Source of the DNA: Undibacterium sp049340185
GTDB lineage: Bacteria; Pseudomonadota; Gammaproteobacteria; Burkholderiales; Burkholderiaceae_D
Assembly: GCF_049340185.1 (NCBI RefSeq)
Contig: NZ_JBMPPC010000003.1
Location: forward strand, 434,001-498,000
DNA length: 64,000 bases
Direction: 5' to 3'
Shown here: piece by piece, positions 27,115-36,226 of the stretch
How the letters are laid out: each line of letters opens with the position of its first letter
How positions within the stretch are numbered: position 1 is the first letter of the stretch
Position numbers and translations under genes: made by a program
Notes under the pieces: generated by a model
Seen by the model: the letters and a program-made list of their open reading frames with translations, nothing else
Databases searched by the model: none
What the model was told of the DNA's origin: nothing

Positions 27115-28074
27115 ATGAAACATCTCATCACGCTGCTTACGAGTGTCCTGCTTATATCCTCTGTGTTTGCACAGAATGCGACTATACCCGCGCCTGCTGC
27201 GGCACCACAGCCCGCGGCAGAAATGCCTGTGCCTGCCAGCGACTATCGCCTACCTGAACGAAAATTTAAAAAGAAGATTCTGGCAACGGCGTTCACAGTC
27301 GGCAAAAATGTACAGATCGACGATATCGATGAGGTAGGTCAAAATTTTCCGAAAGAGTTATTACACCGGCTTCATGTGACGCAGGGATTTTTGACCAGAA
27401 TGTCGCCAAATTTGCTCTCATTTAATTATGAGGTTGACGCACCTTCAACACAACTGTTGCGCCAGTTGGGAACGCAATACGATAGTCAGTTCGTCATCTC
27501 AGGCACGATACTGGACGCCAGCGTCATCACAGAGAAAAAGTATTGGGGCCTGATCGAAAATAAAAAACGTCACCTGACATTACAAATCGAACTGCATGAT
27601 GTGGCGAGTGGTGTTTTGCTTGCACGCCATAAGCTTAGCCAGATTGCCGACAAAGACATCACGGTGGGTAAAGATAAGCCCTTTGCCAGCACCGTGTTCT
27701 TTGCCACGCCTTACGGAAAAGTCTTTGATCAGTTGCTAGAGCAGGCGACGACTATGATCATCAAAGATTTAGAAGCGAGCAGCTTCTACGCAAAAATTAC
27801 TCAGGTCGGTCCGGATGGAGAAGTCATGTTGGATGCGGGATCTAATTCTGCGGTACTACCAGGCGATGTATTCGCTATCTTTGGACGGCAAACTAATTTG
27901 TCCGCAAAAGGTATGGCACATGTCGCCACGGAACATCAAGAGCGTCGGCTAGGAACCCTTGCCGTGATCAAAAGCCAGAGCTCATCGTCAATGGCTGAAC
28001 TGTCTGCCGATACTAAAATCAGCGAAGTGAAAGTGGGTGATATTGTGAGAGCGGATACGGTTGTTGGTCGTTAG
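27115..28074 (+). CDS. Exported protein resembling flagellar assembly protein FlgT
   Basis: A 319-residue protein with a signal peptide (MKHLITLLTSVLLISSVFAQ) and an Ala/Pro-rich linker to about residue 45. The middle part (RKFKKKILATAFTVGKNVQI, then LGTQYDSQFVISGTILDASV) resembles the FlgT middle domain, a TolB-N-like fold. The last 90 residues (ITQVGPDGEVMLDAGSNSAV to GDIVRAD) look like the small beta-barrel C-terminal domain of FlgT. No flagellar gene is visible nearby, so the name is a similarity rather than a proven role; a general periplasmic or outer-membrane assembly factor is the alternative. Confidence 0.55.
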   Translation: MKHLITLLTSVLLISSVFAQNATIPAPAAAPQPAAEMPVPASDYRLPERKFKKKILATAFTVGKNVQIDDIDEVGQNFPKELLHRLHVTQGFLTRMSPNLLSFNYEVDAPSTQLLRQLGTQYDSQFVISGTILDASVITEKKYWGLIENKKRHLTLQIELHDVASGVLLARHKLSQIADKDITVGKDKPFASTVFFATPYGKVFDQLLEQATTMIIKDLEASSFYAKITQVGPDGEVMLDAGSNSAVLPGDVFAIFGRQTNLSAKGMAHVATEHQERRLGTLAVIKSQSSSSMAELSADTKISEVKVGDIVRADTVVGR

Positions 28075-28096
28075 GAGGCAGATATTGATCTCAAAC

Positions 28097-28337
28097 AGGA
28101 CTGACACAAAAAGCCAAGACCTCTCACCTCAGAGTCACTGAGACGCTGAGACATAGAGACATAGAGAAAAGGCAAGAGTAAACGGTTACGAAATATCGAT
28201 TAAAAGGCTTGAGAGATTCCCCAAACGATTCCGCAAGCTGAATGCGCCTGTTGGCACGAAATGCCTCTGAAAGCCGCATCCAGCTTGCGGGTTCACTGTG
28301 CATGACAGTATGCAGCTTGTCGTATTGCGTAAGTCCT
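28097..28337. repeat. Dispersed palindromic repeat, copy F
   Basis: Starts AGGACTGACACAAAAAGCCA and ends TTGCGTAAGTCCT, inverted complements at the outer edge. Degenerate octamers follow the left end (GAGACGCT, GAGACATA twice). The stem-loop at about 28229-28297 has CGATTCCGCAAGCTGAATGC and GCATCCAGCTTGCGGGTTC. The right arm is shortened. The rest of the gap to 28462 holds no gene. Confidence 0.83.
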
Positions 28338-28462
28338 GTCAGACCTTCACCTGTACCACTAGCTTGTCCAGACCAGTGCGATTAATTCGTCGTATCTGAT
28401 TGACTGACGTTAACATCCTTCTTAGAAAGTATTGCTTTGAAGCGAGCGTTGTTTACTTGCGG

Positions 28463-30151
28463 TCACAATCGCCCGGCAATTCTTTCCTCTTCGAGTAAAC
28501 GCAAAACCCGCCGCTGGACCTTACCCGTTGTCGTCATTGGCAATGCCGCGATGAATTCGATTTCTCTCGGATATTCATAAGGGGCGAGTTTGCCTCGTAC
28601 GTGTGTTTGCAGCTCTGCGATCAGGTCTGCGCTACCTTCATAGCCGCTGCTTAACACCACATATGCTTTCACGATGTTGCCACGCTCTTTGTCGGGCTTG
28701 GGGATCACGGCGGCATTTGCTACCGCTGGATGTTTGACCAGGCAGTTTTCTATTTCTGATGGGCCGATGCGATAACCGGCGGCTTTGAACATATCGTCGG
28801 CACGACCCTGATACCAGAGGTAACCATCTTCATCACGTAAGGCTAGGTCGCCTGTGCGGCACCAGTCGCCGGTGAATTTGTTTCGTGTGGCATCAGGATT
28901 TTTCCAATAACCGAGAAAGAAGACGGGATCGGCCTGTCCATGAATGTCCTTGCGGTGCATGGCGACTTCGCCGATCTGGTGATCGCCAACTTCGTTGCCA
29001 TCATCATCGATAATTGCGACGCGATGCCCTGGGTACGGTCGCCCCATGCTGCCTGGCTTGGCGGGCCATTGCACAATGCTGTTGCCGACGATGTAGTTCA
29101 TCTCGGTTTGTCCAAACATTTCGTTCGGGATGATGCCGAGAGCGTCGTTGCACCAGTTGAATACGGCGTCGCCGACGGCTTCTCCCGCACTCATGATGCT
29201 GCGTAACTTGAGCTGGTAGCGTGACTTGGGTTCTGGACAGGCTTTCATCATCATTTTGAGCGCGGTCGGGAACAGAAAGGTATTGGTGACCTGATATTTT
29301 TCCATCAGATAAAAAGCTGTTTCTGCGCTGAATCGTCCTTGGTAACCGACGATGGGCTGACCAAAATAGAGCGTCGGTAACAAGGCATCCATCAGGCCGC
29401 CGGTCCATGCCCAATCTGCTGGCGACCAGAATACGTCACCCGGCTGTGGAAACCAGTTTTGAGACGCGACAAAGCCGGTCAGGTTGCCAATAATGGCAGA
29501 ATGAGGAATCACCGCACCTTTCGGCGCGCCTGTAGTGCCGCTGGTATAGATCAAAATGGCAGGGTCACTCGCCTTGGTAACCGCCGGAGTAAAATCGGCC
29601 GGCATCTGCGGCACCGTGTGCGACCAGATCAGCGAGTCTTCAGCTTTGCATTGCAGAGTGATGAGGGTTTTTAACGCAGGACAATTACCGCGAATTTGCC
29701 AATACGCTTCGATGCCGCTCTGATCAACAATCAAGGCGACTGCTTCACTATTTTGTAGCCGATATTCCAGAGCCTCAGGGCCGAACAAAAAAGACAGCGG
29801 CATTGCAATTGCGCCCATCTGCAGACAGGCAATCACGCTGATCGCCGTCTCAGGACGCTGTGGCAGGATGTAGGCGACGATATCGCCAGCTTTGACGCCT
29901 TGTGCACGTAACAGATTCGATAACTGATTGGCTTGAGTTTGCAATTCGGCATAGCTCAAGGTGCTGGTATTGCCTTCGGCATCTTCATAATGGATGGCAA
30001 TACGATGAGGATCTTTACTCCAGCGCTGACAACAGACTTCCGCAATATTGAATTCAGCCGGAACATCCCAGCGAAAGTGGTGATAAAGATCCTGATAGTG
30101 ATCAATCGTGCCGACGGCGGGTGCATGTGTAAGCGTTTTTTTCTGACTCAT
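28463..30151 (-). CDS. AMP-forming acyl-CoA synthetase
   Basis: Adenylate-forming enzyme of 562 residues that activates a carboxylic acid with ATP and joins it to CoA. The P-loop-like motif ILIYTSGTTGAPKGAV, the GQTEMNYIVG motif of the active site, WCRTGDLALRDEDGYLWYQG hinge region and the C-terminal catalytic Lys in PMTTTGKVQRR are all intact. The overall pattern is nearest to acetyl/medium-chain acyl-CoA synthetases, and the exact chain length cannot be told. Divergent from the alpha/beta hydrolase at 30278 across a short gap holding an imperfect palindrome that may be a regulator site. Confidence 0.88.
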   Translation of the reverse strand: MSQKKTLTHAPAVGTIDHYQDLYHHFRWDVPAEFNIAEVCCQRWSKDPHRIAIHYEDAEGNTSTLSYAELQTQANQLSNLLRAQGVKAGDIVAYILPQRPETAISVIACLQMGAIAMPLSFLFGPEALEYRLQNSEAVALIVDQSGIEAYWQIRGNCPALKTLITLQCKAEDSLIWSHTVPQMPADFTPAVTKASDPAILIYTSGTTGAPKGAVIPHSAIIGNLTGFVASQNWFPQPGDVFWSPADWAWTGGLMDALLPTLYFGQPIVGYQGRFSAETAFYLMEKYQVTNTFLFPTALKMMMKACPEPKSRYQLKLRSIMSAGEAVGDAVFNWCNDALGIIPNEMFGQTEMNYIVGNSIVQWPAKPGSMGRPYPGHRVAIIDDDGNEVGDHQIGEVAMHRKDIHGQADPVFFLGYWKNPDATRNKFTGDWCRTGDLALRDEDGYLWYQGRADDMFKAAGYRIGPSEIENCLVKHPAVANAAVIPKPDKERGNIVKAYVVLSSGYEGSADLIAELQTHVRGKLAPYEYPREIEFIAALPMTTTGKVQRRVLRLLEEERIAGRL

Positions 30152-30162
30152 CCTGACTCCGG

Positions 30163-30186
30163 TATAATTATCGAACGATCGTGCTA
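30163..30186. promoter_or_regulatory. TATAAT box overlapping an imperfect palindrome
   Basis: A perfect TATAAT at 30163-30168, facing the hydrolase gene, abuts TATCGAACGATCGTGCTA (30169-30186), an imperfect palindrome centred on ACGATCGT. Site type and spacing suit a TetR-family repressor of fatty-acid genes, but the regulator is not identified. The -35 match for the TATAAT is poor. Confidence 0.4.
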
Positions 30187-30277
30187 TTGTTTGTTATGCT
30201 CCAACGTTAATCCTAAACGAAAAACGGGCTTGCCGATATTGCAAGCGCTCTGTTTATTCACGAAAATTATTAATCTC

Positions 30278-31159
30278 ATGATCAAATCATCTCGCTCAGA
30301 ATTCATTCCCGTTCGCGGTCTTCAGTATCATGTGCGTCATTGGGGGCCTGATAACGCGCCCAAGATCGTGATGTTGCACGGCTGGATGGATGTCTCCGCG
30401 TCGTTCCAGTTTGTGGTTGATTGCCTGAAACAGAACTGGCACGTGATTGCACCGGATTGGCGAGGCTTTGGCCTTACCGATGCACCGCATGCGGATTGCT
30501 ACTGGTTCCCCGATTACATGGGCGATCTGGACGCGATCTTGCAACATTATTCGCCCGACGAAGCCGTCAATTTATTAGGGCATAGCATGGGTGGCAACGT
30601 CGCGGGGATCTACGCCGGCGTACGTCCAGAGCGGATCAGAAAGCTGATCAATCTCGAAGGCTTTGGCATGCCCACCACGACGCCGGGTCAGGCACCTGGA
30701 CGCTATCTGAAGTGGCTGGATGAATTGCGTGAAACACCGGTATTGCGAACCTATGCAACACAAGCGGAAGTCGCAGGGCGTTTGCAAAAAACGAATCCGC
30801 GATTGTCCGATGAGCGCGCCGCATTTTTATCCCAACACTGGGCACGCCAAAATGATGATGGCCGCTGGGAAATACTCGGTGATCCGGCGCACAAACTGAC
30901 CAGTCCCTTGCTCTATCATGTCGAAGAAGTCATGGCTTGCTGGCAAAAAAATACGGCACCAACCTTATGGTTCGAAGCGGACGATACCAATGTCTGGCAT
31001 TGGATGGGGCCAAAACCGGAAGCCCGTATCGAAATCGACCGCCGACTGTCCCATATTCCGCATTTGCGTAAAGAAATGATACAGAATGCAGGACATATGT
31101 TGCATCATGATCAGCCAGAAATTCTGGCGGAAATCATTGAGCAGTTTTTGCTTGAGTGA
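30278..31159 (+). CDS. Alpha/beta hydrolase
   Basis: A 293-residue alpha/beta hydrolase. The oxyanion motif HGWMDVSASF, the strand VIAPDWRGFGLTD, the nucleophile elbow GHSMGGNVAG and the C-terminal His in NAGHMLHHDQPE are all present, so the enzyme should be active. No signal peptide is seen. The frame is open far upstream, but that part lies over the divergent acyl-CoA synthetase gene; the ATG at 30278 gives the normal family N-terminus. Divergence from an acyl-CoA synthetase suggests an ester or acyl substrate, but this is only context. Confidence 0.87.
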   Translation: MIKSSRSEFIPVRGLQYHVRHWGPDNAPKIVMLHGWMDVSASFQFVVDCLKQNWHVIAPDWRGFGLTDAPHADCYWFPDYMGDLDAILQHYSPDEAVNLLGHSMGGNVAGIYAGVRPERIRKLINLEGFGMPTTTPGQAPGRYLKWLDELRETPVLRTYATQAEVAGRLQKTNPRLSDERAAFLSQHWARQNDDGRWEILGDPAHKLTSPLLYHVEEVMACWQKNTAPTLWFEADDTNVWHWMGPKPEARIEIDRRLSHIPHLRKEMIQNAGHMLHHDQPEILAEIIEQFLLE

Positions 31160-31301
31160 GTTTTTTTGAAGGTGGCGGACAGTAGGGCGAATTGCAGTGT
31201 GAGCCGATTAGGCCAAATTAAGCAAAATTAAGTGCAAAATGATCTGCACATTATTCGGCCTTTTAATCAGTGCAATAGCCTATGTATTAAGAGACGTACC
31301 C

Positions 31302-31889
31302 ATGAAACGAATTCTTCTCCCCCTCATGTTGACTATCGCCACGCTCGCTTATGGCGGTGAGCTGTCATCACCTCTGCAGATTGGCGATATTGAGGGAGTA
31401 TATAAACATCGTTTCATGAATGGCGTAATCACACCGGGCAAAGCACCGGGTGAGGCTGACCAGCCCTATCAGTCTGAAGACATTATTGAAATCGTCCAAT
31501 ATGATCCGTCGCATGTGTACTTTCGTGCGGAGCTTCAGTTTTATAACGGACACTCTTGCAGTATCTATGGAATTGCTGGTCAGGAAAAAGATGGCTTTGT
31601 CTACCATGATCTCGCTCCTCCGCTAGCAGGAGAGCCGGCCTGTACCTTAAAACTATCCGGCACGGCAGATCAATTGCATATCACCGACCGGATTACCCCA
31701 ACGGGTGTTGCAACTTGTCGCATGTATTGCGGCGCACGCGGCAGTTTGTCCGATTATCTGATCGCCAGGAGCGCTAAGCGCAAGATTCGCTACCTTGATC
31801 GTTTAAAAGCATCTAGAGAATATCTGGATGCCGTCAAGTTGTTCACAGCATCAAAGACAGCTACTACCGATACTGCTGCCAGAAAATAA
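31302..31889 (+). CDS. Secreted protein of unknown function with cysteines
   Basis: A 195-residue protein I do not recognise. A signal peptide is clear (MKRILLPLMLTIATLAYGGE). The mature part starts with IGDIEGVYKHRF, has a region with beta-strand character, and carries four cysteines (HSCSIYG, PACTLKL, ATCRMYCGARG) that could form two disulfides in the periplasm. A basic helix follows near residue 155 (RSAKRKIRYLDRLKASREYL). I chose the ATG at 31302 to fit the signal peptide; an ATG at 31239 would add 21 residues. It is a single gene. Confidence 0.7.
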   Translation: MKRILLPLMLTIATLAYGGELSSPLQIGDIEGVYKHRFMNGVITPGKAPGEADQPYQSEDIIEIVQYDPSHVYFRAELQFYNGHSCSIYGIAGQEKDGFVYHDLAPPLAGEPACTLKLSGTADQLHITDRITPTGVATCRMYCGARGSLSDYLIARSAKRKIRYLDRLKASREYLDAVKLFTASKTATTDTAARK

Positions 31890-32055
31890 TTTCAATGACC
31901 ACGTTGGCACGATCGATCTGTCCATCATCTTTGCCTCAGTTACGCGGCGACATGATTGATTTCTTATCTCTGAGGGGCAATTTCCCTTTGACGCTCGGTG
32001 TAGTCCAATAGCTTTAGTGCTATCTGATTCTCTTGCTATGCCGCGTCGCCGCAAA

Positions 32056-32085
32056 GAATCTCGGTTAAACTTACGAGATTCCTTT
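32056..32085 (+). terminator. Stem-loop with T-run before the PLP-enzyme gene
   Basis: GAATCTCG pairs with CGAGATTC around a ten-base loop. With one bulge the stem extends into AAA/TTT, followed by CTTTTC. It lies about 170 bases after the secreted-protein gene and 36 before the next start. It could be a terminator or a leader hairpin of the PLP-enzyme gene. Confidence 0.35.
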
Positions 32086-32120
32086 TCAGATCTGTTCTAC
32101 TCCACAGCACCTATTTCATC

Positions 32121-33362
32121 ATGAGCGAAAAAGCATCTTACGGCTTCACTACGACCATCATTCACAGCGATCGCCAAAAAACGATTGAGCACGGCTCTGC
32201 GCATAAGCCTGTTCATACCTCGGTGTTCTACGGCTATGAGGATGCGCGTGATCTGGCTGCGGTATTCCAGGGTAAGCAATCGGGTTATCGCTATGGACGT
32301 CAGGGCAATCCCACTGTATCGGCACTCGAAGACAAGATTACCAAGATGGAAGACGGCCAGTCCAGCATTTGCTTTGCGACAGGAATGGCGGCGATTGGTG
32401 CGGTGTTTCAGGCCTTGTTGCGTCAGGGCGATCATGTAATTTCGTCCTCATTTTTATTTGGCAACACAAATAGTCTCTGGCAAACAGTAGCTGCGCAAGG
32501 TGTTGATGTGAGCTTTGTCGATGCTACCGATGTCGCGAATGTGGCCGCGGCGATTACACCGTCAACCCGCATGGTATTTGTGGAAACGATTGCCAATCCG
32601 CGTACCCAGATTGCAGATTTAAAACGGATCGGCGACTTATGCCGTGAGCGCGGAATTTTATATGTGGTGGACAACACCATGACCTCACCGTACCTGTTCC
32701 GCCCAAAAAGCGTCGGTGCTGGCCTGGTTGTGAATTCTTTGACGAAGTCGATTGCAGGTCATGGCAATGTACTTGGTGGTGCTCTAACCGATACGGGTGA
32801 ATTTGACTGGTCCGCTTATCCGCATATCGCCGCCAATTTTAAAAAAACACCGGCACCGCAGTGGGGGATGGCGCAGGTGCGCGCCAAGGCCTTGCGTGAT
32901 TTTGGCGCCTCGCTGTCGCCGGATGCAGCGCACCAGATCGCGGTCGGTGCCGAGACAATCGCCTTGCGTCTGGAGCGTGAATGTGCAAATGCGCTAGCGC
33001 TGGCGCAGATGCTGGAGAACGATCCGCGCGTCGACGCTGTGCATTACCCTGGCTTGTCATCTCACCCGCAGCATCAGATTGCGAGTGACTTATTCCGGTC
33101 TTACGGTGCGCTGTTCAGTTTTGAATTGAAGCCGGAAATCGACTGCTTCGACTATCTCAATCGCTTACATCTGCCGATCTCTGCCACCCATCTGGGCGAC
33201 ACGCGGACTCTTGTGATTCCGGTAGCACACACCATCTTCTTTGAGATGGGCGCTGAACGCCGAGCCGCAATGGGAATAGTCGATTCACTGATCCGCGTTT
33301 CTGTGGGTATTGAAGACACTCAGGACTTGCTAAGTGACTTTGCGCAAGCCTTAAATGCCTGA
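32121..33362 (+). CDS. Cystathionine gamma-synthase-family PLP enzyme
   Basis: A 413-residue pyridoxal-phosphate enzyme of the Cys/Met metabolism group. Motifs in order: YRYGRQGNPTVSALEDKITKME, CFATGMAAIGAVF (phosphate-binding region), VFVETIANPRTQIAD, VVDNTMTSPYLFRP with the PLP-binding Asp, and NSLTKSIAGHGNVLGG with the Schiff-base Lys. The family includes cystathionine gamma-synthase, gamma-lyase and O-acyl-homoserine sulfhydrylase, and this sequence does not decide among them. Methionine synthesis is plausible given metE in the same window, but they are 18 kb apart. Confidence 0.85.
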   Translation: MSEKASYGFTTTIIHSDRQKTIEHGSAHKPVHTSVFYGYEDARDLAAVFQGKQSGYRYGRQGNPTVSALEDKITKMEDGQSSICFATGMAAIGAVFQALLRQGDHVISSSFLFGNTNSLWQTVAAQGVDVSFVDATDVANVAAAITPSTRMVFVETIANPRTQIADLKRIGDLCRERGILYVVDNTMTSPYLFRPKSVGAGLVVNSLTKSIAGHGNVLGGALTDTGEFDWSAYPHIAANFKKTPAPQWGMAQVRAKALRDFGASLSPDAAHQIAVGAETIALRLERECANALALAQMLENDPRVDAVHYPGLSSHPQHQIASDLFRSYGALFSFELKPEIDCFDYLNRLHLPISATHLGDTRTLVIPVAHTIFFEMGAERRAAMGIVDSLIRVSVGIEDTQDLLSDFAQALNA

Positions 33363-33372
33363 TGACCTCAGA

Positions 33373-33400
33373 TTGAGTTAATCAGTTTTTGACTTATACT
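33373..33400 (+). promoter_or_regulatory. Possible sigma70 promoter before the YbbP-like gene
   Basis: TTGAGT, a 16-base spacer and TATACT, 156 bases before the permease start. A small CCGCA/TGCGG hairpin lies between it and the gene. Confidence 0.4.
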
Positions 33401-33555
33401 AGGTCTGAGTATCGGTGTATAGATGCTCATGTGCCGCATAAAACCTGCGGAATGAGCCAATAAAACTGGATACTCCCCTTTATTTCTCGTGATTCGTGTT
33501 TTTTTCATTACGTTTCGGTAATTCCTAATTGTTTTTTATCCTCAGAAAGATCGTC

Positions 33556-36072
33556 ATGTTACGACTCTCATTCAGTATGACCATGCGTGACTGGCGAGCG
33601 GGTGAATTACGATTCTTGCTGGTCGCCTTGATGATTGCGGTTGCGTCCTTGTCGTCGGTAGGTTTTTTTGTGGACCGGATGCGCAATGGATTGAATCGCG
33701 ATGCACATCAGTTGCTTGGTGCGGATTTGCTGGTCAGCGCCGATCAGCCCATCAATCCTGCCTGGCGCACCGAAGCGCAACGACGTGGATTGACGATGGC
33801 GGAGACCATTGTTTTTCCAAGTATGGCGATTGCGGGGGAGGGCGATGCAATCACCACCAAGCTGGTCGCGCTGAAAGCCGTCACACCCGGTTACCCTTTG
33901 CGCGGCAACCTCAAGCTCAGCCAGTCGCCACAGGGCGCGGAGCTCACCACAACGCAGATTCCCGCGCCCGGCACCGTCTGGATAGACCCGACGCTGCTGC
34001 TCAGTATGAAACTCAAGACCGGTGATATTCTCAAACTCGGCGATAAGACGCTCACCGTCACTCAACTGATCGCGAACGAGCCAGATCGTGGTGCCGCGTT
34101 TATGAACTTTGCACCGCGTGTCATGCTCAACATGAGTGACCTTGCTGATACCCGACTCATACAGAATGGTTCTCGCGTGACCTATCGCCTCCTGCTGGCG
34201 GGCAAAGCCGATGTCGTTACGCCATTTCAGAAATGGCTGCAAGACAGTATCGACCGTGAGCAAACCAAAGGTGTGCGGCTAGAATCTCTCGAATCGGGTC
34301 GTCCTGAAATGCGTGCAACACTGGACCGTGCAGAGCAATTTTTATCACTGGTTGGCTTGTTGTCGGCGATGCTGGCAGCGGTTGCTGTGGCAATGGCGGC
34401 ACGGCGCTTCATGCTGCGTCATGTCGATGCCTGCGCGATGTTGCGATGTCTTGGACAGACGCAAAACCAGGTCACGGGCATGTACCTGATCGAATTTTTG
34501 ATCGTGGGATTATTGGGCAGCGCCGCCGGTGTCATCCTTGGCTTTGCCGGACATTATGTCTTGCTTGAATGGTTGGGCAAATTGGTCTCCAACGATTTGC
34601 CGCCTGCAAGTCTGCAACCAGCATTGCAGGGCATCGCGACTGGCTTGCTGCTGTTGGTCGGCTTTGCCTTGCCGCCGATACTGCAATTGCGAAATGTCCC
34701 GCATAATCGCGTCATCCGTCGCGAACAGGATGCGCCGCGAGCGATGACGCTGGCGACCTATGGCCTCGGACTGGGCATGTTCGTCGGTTTGCTGTTATGG
34801 CAGGCCGGCGATGTGAAGCTGGGCTTGCTGACCGCATCCGGTTTTTTAATCGGCTTGCTGGTATTCGCCCTGATCGCCTGGCTCGCCGTTGCCTCCTTAA
34901 AACGCGTACGCAATTTCAGCAGCCACACGGCATGGCGCTTTGCGATTACGGCGCTGCAACGCCGTCCTGGCGCAACCGTGATTCAGGTGGTATCGCTGGC
35001 ACTCGGGTTGATGGCTTTATTGCTGCTGACAGTGGTACGTTCTGATCTGATCACTGCGTGGAAAAGTGCCACTCCGGCAGACGCGCCGAACCAATTCGTA
35101 ATCAACATCCAGCCAGATCAAAAAGAAGAAATCACCAGACGTCTGCAAGCTATGACACCGGATAAACAGGCGACGCTGTACCCGATGATCCGCGGGCGAC
35201 TGATCCAGGTTAATGATAAAGCCATCACCGGCGATACTTATCCCGACGACAGAGCCAAACGCCTGGTTGAAAGAGAATTCAATCTGTCCACCATGCGCGA
35301 CATGCCAGCGACGAATAAACTTATCGCCGGAAAATGGTATCAGGAGACCGGTGCACATCCGCAAGCAGAGGCGTCGGTAGAAGAGGGTATTGCTAAAACT
35401 CTTGGGCTGAAATTAGGCGACAAACTGCGTTTTGATGTCGCCGGTCAGCAAGTTACGGCAGCGATTACCAGCCTGCGTAAGCTCGACTGGGGATCGATGC
35501 GCGTCAATTTTTTTGTGATCCTCAATCCTGCGGCAGTAGCTGAATTGCCGCAGACCTGGATCACCGCTTTTCATTTGCCAGAAAGCGATCAGCGCTCGGT
35601 GAATCAGTTGACGCTTGATTTTCCTAATCTGACGGTGGTGGATGTCGGCGCCATGATCAAACAAGTGCAAAGCGTGCTGGATCAGGTCATTACGGCGGTT
35701 GAATTTTTGTTCCTGTTCACACTCGCATCGGGTGTGCTGGTCTTGTATGCGGCACTAGCCGGTTCGCAAGATTTGCGCATGCGCGAAGCGGCCCTGCTGC
35801 GTGCGCTAGGCGCAACCCGTAAGCAATTGTCGCAGGCGCAGTGGATAGAATTTTTGCTGGTCGGCGGATTAGCTGGCTTACTCGCCGCCAGTGGTGCATC
35901 CGCTATCGGCTGGGCATTGGCGCGATTCAGTTTTAATTTTGAGTGGAGCTTCTCGCCGCTGGTCTGGCTCGCAGGTTTAAGCGTCGGTGCATTGTGCGCA
36001 CTGATCGGCGGCTGGATGGGATTACGTAATGTGTTGAATCAACCGCCCTTGCTGAGTCTGCGTGAAAGCTGA
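33556..36072 (+). CDS. ABC transporter permease, YbbP/FtsX type
   Basis: Large inner-membrane permease (838 residues) with the type VII ABC architecture: helix near residues 20-40, a periplasmic MacB-like domain to about 255, three helices near 260-380 (FtsX domain 1), more helices near 400-450 and 480, a second periplasmic domain (about 500-700) and a final FtsX domain with three helices. MREAALLRALGATRKQLSQA is the coupling motif to the ATPase. Such proteins do not import; they drive lipoprotein or envelope work from the cytoplasm. In E. coli ybbP follows ybbA and tesA; here the ybbA-like ATPase is 26 kb away. The ATG at 33556 has AGAAAG before it. Confidence 0.85.
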   Translation: MLRLSFSMTMRDWRAGELRFLLVALMIAVASLSSVGFFVDRMRNGLNRDAHQLLGADLLVSADQPINPAWRTEAQRRGLTMAETIVFPSMAIAGEGDAITTKLVALKAVTPGYPLRGNLKLSQSPQGAELTTTQIPAPGTVWIDPTLLLSMKLKTGDILKLGDKTLTVTQLIANEPDRGAAFMNFAPRVMLNMSDLADTRLIQNGSRVTYRLLLAGKADVVTPFQKWLQDSIDREQTKGVRLESLESGRPEMRATLDRAEQFLSLVGLLSAMLAAVAVAMAARRFMLRHVDACAMLRCLGQTQNQVTGMYLIEFLIVGLLGSAAGVILGFAGHYVLLEWLGKLVSNDLPPASLQPALQGIATGLLLLVGFALPPILQLRNVPHNRVIRREQDAPRAMTLATYGLGLGMFVGLLLWQAGDVKLGLLTASGFLIGLLVFALIAWLAVASLKRVRNFSSHTAWRFAITALQRRPGATVIQVVSLALGLMALLLLTVVRSDLITAWKSATPADAPNQFVINIQPDQKEEITRRLQAMTPDKQATLYPMIRGRLIQVNDKAITGDTYPDDRAKRLVEREFNLSTMRDMPATNKLIAGKWYQETGAHPQAEASVEEGIAKTLGLKLGDKLRFDVAGQQVTAAITSLRKLDWGSMRVNFFVILNPAAVAELPQTWITAFHLPESDQRSVNQLTLDFPNLTVVDVGAMIKQVQSVLDQVITAVEFLFLFTLASGVLVLYAALAGSQDLRMREAALLRALGATRKQLSQAQWIEFLLVGGLAGLLAASGASAIGWALARFSFNFEWSFSPLVWLAGLSVGALCALIGGWMGLRNVLNQPPLLSLRES

Positions 36073-36226
36073 ACGACAGTTGCACGACGCCTGAACGGAG
36101 GAGTTGCCGCATTCAAGCTAAGGTGCCCCAGTTACCTCATGCGGACCATGCGCACCACTAACGTCCAGATCCCATATGCATCCGCATGTAGGGACGAAAC
36201 CTGTTACTACAAACTTGTTGCTAGGT

